In this document: positions 60,953 through 64,000 of the stretch, piece by piece | Layout of the letters: the number at the start of each line of letters is the position of its first letter | Position numbering within the stretch: position 1 is the stretch's first letter | Assembly (NCBI RefSeq): GCF_042701255.1 | Contig: NZ_CP170554.1 | Coordinates: 124,001-188,000 of the forward strand | Length of the DNA: 64,000 nt | Source: Tahibacter sp042701255 | GTDB taxonomy: Bacteria; Pseudomonadota; Gammaproteobacteria; Xanthomonadales; Rhodanobacteraceae | Direction: 5' to 3' | Translations under genes and position numbers: made by a program | The notes under the pieces: generated by a model | The model's database searches: none | Told to the model about the DNA's origin: nothing | Seen by the model: only the letters and a program-made list of their open reading frames with translations

Positions 60953-62245
60953 GTGACCGACAACACCCAGCTGCAACAACGCCGCGACGCCGCGATTCCG
61001 CGCGGCGTGGCCACCGCCATGACCCTCTTCGCCGCGCGCGCCGACAACGCCGAACTGTGGGACGTGGAAGGCCGGCGCTACGTGGATTTCGCCGGCGGCA
61101 TCGCCGTGCTCAACGTCGGTCATCGCCACCCCAAGGTCATGGCTGCGGTGCGCGAGCAGCTCGACTGCTATACGCATACGGCATTCCAGGTCGCGGCCTA
61201 CGAGCCGTACATCGCGCTCGCGGAACGCCTGAACGCACTGGCCCCGATCGATGGCCCGGCCAAGACGATTTTCTTCTCGACCGGCGCGGAAGCCGTCGAG
61301 AACGCGGTCAAGATCGCGCGCATGGCGACGCGTCGTCATGCGGTCGTGGCCTTCGCCGGCGGCTTCCACGGCCGCAGCTTCATGGCAATGGCGCTGACCG
61401 GCAAGACCGCGCCGTACAAGAACGGTTTCGGCCCGCTGCCGGGCGGCGTGTATCACCTGCCGTTTCCGAATCCGCGCGACGGCATCGACACGGCGCGCAG
61501 CCTGCAGGCGCTGCACGACCTGTTCAAGGCCGACGTGGCCGCCGACGAGATCGCCGCGATCGTCATCGAGCCGGTGCAGGGCGAAGGCGGCTTCCTGCCG
61601 GCGCCGCCGGAGCTGCTGCGCGCATTGCGCGAGATCGCCGACAGGCACGGCATCGTGCTGATCGCCGACGAAGTGCAGTCCGGCTTCGGACGTACCGGAA
61701 CGCTGTTCGGCATCGAGCATTCGGGCGTGCGGCCGGACCTCATCGCGGTCGCGAAGTCCCTCGGCGGCGGCCTGCCGCTGTCGGGCGTGATTGGTCGCGC
61801 CGGACTCATGGACACGGTACCGCCGGGCGGTCTCGGTGGCACCTATGCCGGATCGCCGCTGGCCTGCGCCGCGGGTCTCGCGGTGCTCGACGCGATCACC
61901 GAGGAAGGTCTGCTCGAACGCGCACAGGTGCTCGGCGAGCGCGTCGTCGCACGGCTGCGAATCTGGGCCGAGCGCACCGACCTGCGACCGATCGGCAATG
62001 TCCGCGGACTCGGCGCGATGCTCGCGTTCGATCTGCTGCGCACGCGCGACGGCAATGACGTGGACCCGGCCGCGACGAAGGCGGTGCTGCACCGCGCGCA
62101 TGCGCTGGGTCTCGTGCTGCTGGGCTGCGGCAGCCAGGGCGAGGCCATCCGCCTGCTGTTCCCGCTGACGATCAATGATGCGGTGCTGGAAGAAGGTCTG
62201 ACATTGCTGGAACAGGCCTTGGCCTCGCCCGGCGACGCCGGCTGA
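60953..62245 (+). CDS. gabT: 4-aminobutyrate aminotransferase
   Basis: 430 aa from GTG 60953 with AAGGAG 7 nt upstream. Class III aminotransferase: GGIAVLNVGHRHP, FFSTGAEAVENAVKIAR, FHGRSFMAMALTGK, IIxEPVQGEGGF-type IVIEPVQGEGGFLPAPP, DEVQSGFGRTG and the Schiff-base Lys in AVAKSLGGGLPLSG. It converts GABA and 2-oxoglutarate to succinate semialdehyde and glutamate. No gabD is adjacent; a MocR-type regulator follows 68 bp downstream and may control it. Confidence 0.94.
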   Translation: MTDNTQLQQRRDAAIPRGVATAMTLFAARADNAELWDVEGRRYVDFAGGIAVLNVGHRHPKVMAAVREQLDCYTHTAFQVAAYEPYIALAERLNALAPIDGPAKTIFFSTGAEAVENAVKIARMATRRHAVVAFAGGFHGRSFMAMALTGKTAPYKNGFGPLPGGVYHLPFPNPRDGIDTARSLQALHDLFKADVAADEIAAIVIEPVQGEGGFLPAPPELLRALREIADRHGIVLIADEVQSGFGRTGTLFGIEHSGVRPDLIAVAKSLGGGLPLSGVIGRAGLMDTVPPGGLGGTYAGSPLACAAGLAVLDAITEEGLLERAQVLGERVVARLRIWAERTDLRPIGNVRGLGAMLAFDLLRTRDGNDVDPAATKAVLHRAHALGLVLLGCGSQGEAIRLLFPLTINDAVLEEGLTLLEQALASPGDAG

Positions 62246-62313
62246 CGACGCCTATGGATCACGTGCCGGCCGTTGCCGATACCATGCGGCGATAGCTGCC
62301 GCCGACCTTGCCG

Positions 62314-64000
62314 ATGAAACGCGAACCGCGCGCCCTGGATCCGCTGAATCTCGCCCTGGACGCCGCGGCGCCGCTGAGTCTGCAGCATCAGCTGCGGCAG
62401 AAGCTCGTCGATGCGATCCATCGCGACGTGCTGCGGCCGGGGCAGCGGCTGCCGTCGTCGCGCCAGCTGGCCGAGCGCATCGGCGTGTCGCGCAACACGG
62501 TCAGCCTCGCTTACGACGCGCTGCTGGCCGAAGGCTATCTGGCCAGCCGTTCGCGCAGCGGCGTCTACGTCGCCGCCGATGCGGCCGGCACGCGCATCGG
62601 CGCGGGCCGGCCGCGGCAGGAGCCGGAATCGCCGCTGGCCGCGCGCCTGACCCCGGTCGCGGACGACGCCGGGTTCCGCTGCCCGCAGCACTGGCATCGC
62701 TATCCGTTTCCGTTCATCGACGGAAGGGTCGACGCCGAGCTGACGCCGGCACCCGAATGGGGCGAAGCGATCCGCCTGGCGAGTGCACGCCGCGAAGTGC
62801 TGCAGTGGCATCAGGACGGCGGCGACAGCGACGATGCGCTGCTGGTGGAAGAAGTGCGCGGCAAGATCCTGCCGATGCGCGGCATCCAGGCGGCGACCGA
62901 CGAAGTGCTGATGACCGCGTCCGGCGGCCACGCACTGCAGCTCGCCGGCGATCTGCTGATCCGCCGCGGCACGCCGGTGGTGCTGGAGCGCCCGACCGAC
63001 GCGGCCTTCGAGCGGCGGCTGCGCGAACGTCATGCGGAAGTGTCGATGCTCGATCCGGATCTGCGCGAACCGCTGCCGCCGGGCGCCGTCGTGGTGACGA
63101 GCTGCCGCTACGGCTTCGCCGCGGGCTCGGCCTATCCGGGACGCCTGCTCGCGCGCGTCGCCGCCGCCGACGGCCTCGTGATCGAACACGACGTGCCCGC
63201 CGGCGTGCAGGACGGCGGCCGCATCGCGCCGGCGCTGCGCGCCTTCGATCAGGAAGGCCGCGTGGTCTACGTCGGCGGGCTCGCGCCGGCCGTGTCCTGC
63301 GGCGAACCGCCCGGCGTGCTCGTCGCCGCAGCGGCATTCATCGAACGCGCGCGTCAGTTGCGCCGCAGCCAGGGCACGGCACCGCCGCGGCTCATGCAGC
63401 GCGCCTGGGCGTATTTCATCGGCCTGGGTCACTACTCGGCCGGGCTCGTACGTGCGGGCCGCGTGATGGCCGAACGCCGCACCGCGCTGCGCGACGCGCT
63501 CAACCACTATCTGCACGGACGGGTGCGCATCGAGACCTCGCCGGGCGCCAGCGCGTACTGGGTCAGCGTGCCGGCCGGCATGGACGCGCGCGAGCTCGCG
63601 CGGCAGGCCGCGGCGATCGGCGTGCTGGTCGAACCCAGCTGCCGCGGCGACGGCCGCGAAGCCTTGTGCATGGGCGTCACCGGCATCGGCGCCGCGCGCA
63701 TCCGCGAAGGCGTGCGCAACCTCGCGCGCCTCGTGCGCGGCGACCTGTCGCCGTCCTCGCGCCGCATGGAAGACGAAAGCATCGCGCCGCTGCAAGGCAA
63801 GGCGCTGCGCCGCGCGATGGCCGGCGCGACCTTGCTCTACAGCACCGTCTACGGCGTCCCGTGCACGCTGGAGATCCACGCCGACGGCAATCTCGTCGGC
63901 ACCGCCGGTTATGCCGGCGAAGACTGCGATCGCGGCCACTGGTGGCTCGAAGGCGATCGCTGGTACCGGCAATGGCGCCAGTGGGCCTACGGCGAAGCAT
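62314..64000 (+). CDS. MocR-type GntR regulator with degenerate aminotransferase domain (3' end outside window)
   Basis: 562 residues visible, no stop. A GntR winged helix (residues ~15-85; RPGQRLPSSRQLAERIGVSRNTVSLAYDALLAEGYL) is followed by a fold-type I aminotransferase-like domain. The PLP Schiff-base motif GTFSK-LFP is replaced by GGLAPAVS (nt 63274-63297), and the EDDYDSE segment reads EHDVPAG, so PLP cannot form the normal aldimine. After the usual end (about residue 475) an extra domain begins (RAMAGATLLYSTVYGVPCTLEIHADGNL). MocR proteins usually regulate GABA, taurine or PLP genes; its neighbour is gabT. Confidence 0.85.
   Translation, partial: MKREPRALDPLNLALDAAAPLSLQHQLRQKLVDAIHRDVLRPGQRLPSSRQLAERIGVSRNTVSLAYDALLAEGYLASRSRSGVYVAADAAGTRIGAGRPRQEPESPLAARLTPVADDAGFRCPQHWHRYPFPFIDGRVDAELTPAPEWGEAIRLASARREVLQWHQDGGDSDDALLVEEVRGKILPMRGIQAATDEVLMTASGGHALQLAGDLLIRRGTPVVLERPTDAAFERRLRERHAEVSMLDPDLREPLPPGAVVVTSCRYGFAAGSAYPGRLLARVAAADGLVIEHDVPAGVQDGGRIAPALRAFDQEGRVVYVGGLAPAVSCGEPPGVLVAAAAFIERARQLRRSQGTAPPRLMQRAWAYFIGLGHYSAGLVRAGRVMAERRTALRDALNHYLHGRVRIETSPGASAYWVSVPAGMDARELARQAAAIGVLVEPSCRGDGREALCMGVTGIGAARIREGVRNLARLVRGDLSPSSRRMEDESIAPLQGKALRRAMAGATLLYSTVYGVPCTLEIHADGNLVGTAGYAGEDCDRGHWWLEGDRWYRQWRQWAYGEA

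Noticed and set aside
61843..63972. 709-codon open frame antisense to gabT and the MocR-type gene
   Set aside because: His/Arg/Gln-rich translation typical of the antisense of GC-rich genes. The sense strand carries two recognisable proteins.

Overview
The window is GC-rich (roughly two thirds G+C), densely coded chromosomal DNA. Its gene content fits a gammaproteobacterium of the Xanthomonadales/Lysobacterales (Xanthomonadaceae/Rhodanobacteraceae type): HslUV, MnmG, Tex, PepN, a bioB-F-X-H-C biotin operon, a UbiA ubiquinone gene, many Cys-anchored lipoproteins, and a peptide-modification gene triad best known from that order. No rRNA, tRNA, CRISPR array, transposase or phage gene was found. 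Species assignment is inference.

Layout. 1-9.3 kb: a partial sulfotransferase, a KefB/C-type antiporter, rnk, hslVU, a DUF3050 protein and two paralogous hemerythrin proteins. 9.5-13.3 kb: a five-gene, stop/start-overlapping operon (membrane protein, TetR regulator, ABC permease, ATPase, membrane-fusion lipoprotein). It has a TetR-like operator in its promoter spacer and a one-base frameshift in the permease. 13.4-19.1 kb: the most unusual locus, with a SagB-like FMN dehydrogenase, an 84-aa NHLP-like precursor peptide and a class III nucleotide cyclase with TPRs. Next to them is a diguanylate cyclase carrying a cyclic-nucleotide sensor domain. 19.5-30 kb: ABC-2 exporter, ferredoxin reductase, cytochrome b561, DNA glycosylase, DMT transporter, Thr/Ser dehydratase, PepN and a lipoprotein.

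29.7-30.6 kb: two near-identical sigma54-type promoters on the minus strand. One drives a 66-aa protein and the other a ~233-nt structured putative sRNA; both transcripts end in intrinsic terminators. 30.6-39.6 kb: mnmG, lipoprotein, ompW with a perfect FNR box upstream, tex, a MoxR ATPase, a YbaY-like lipoprotein and a CoxE-like VWA protein (the MoxR and VWA genes probably form a functional pair). 39.6-43.9 kb: biotin synthesis. 44-47.5 kb: comF and a UbiA prenyltransferase with a ~585-residue Ala/Pro-rich N-terminal extension. 47.7-54.3 kb: phosphate-releasing lipoproteins (CpdB, alkaline phosphatase), an inverted-repeat element, and cell-envelope hydrolases. 54.4-64 kb: VWA lipoprotein, DUF1579 protein, beta-barrel protein, an array of six consecutive hairpins, YgiD dioxygenase, YdeI-like protein, a di-iron ferritin-like protein, GabT, and a MocR-type regulator that lacks the PLP lysine and runs off the right edge.
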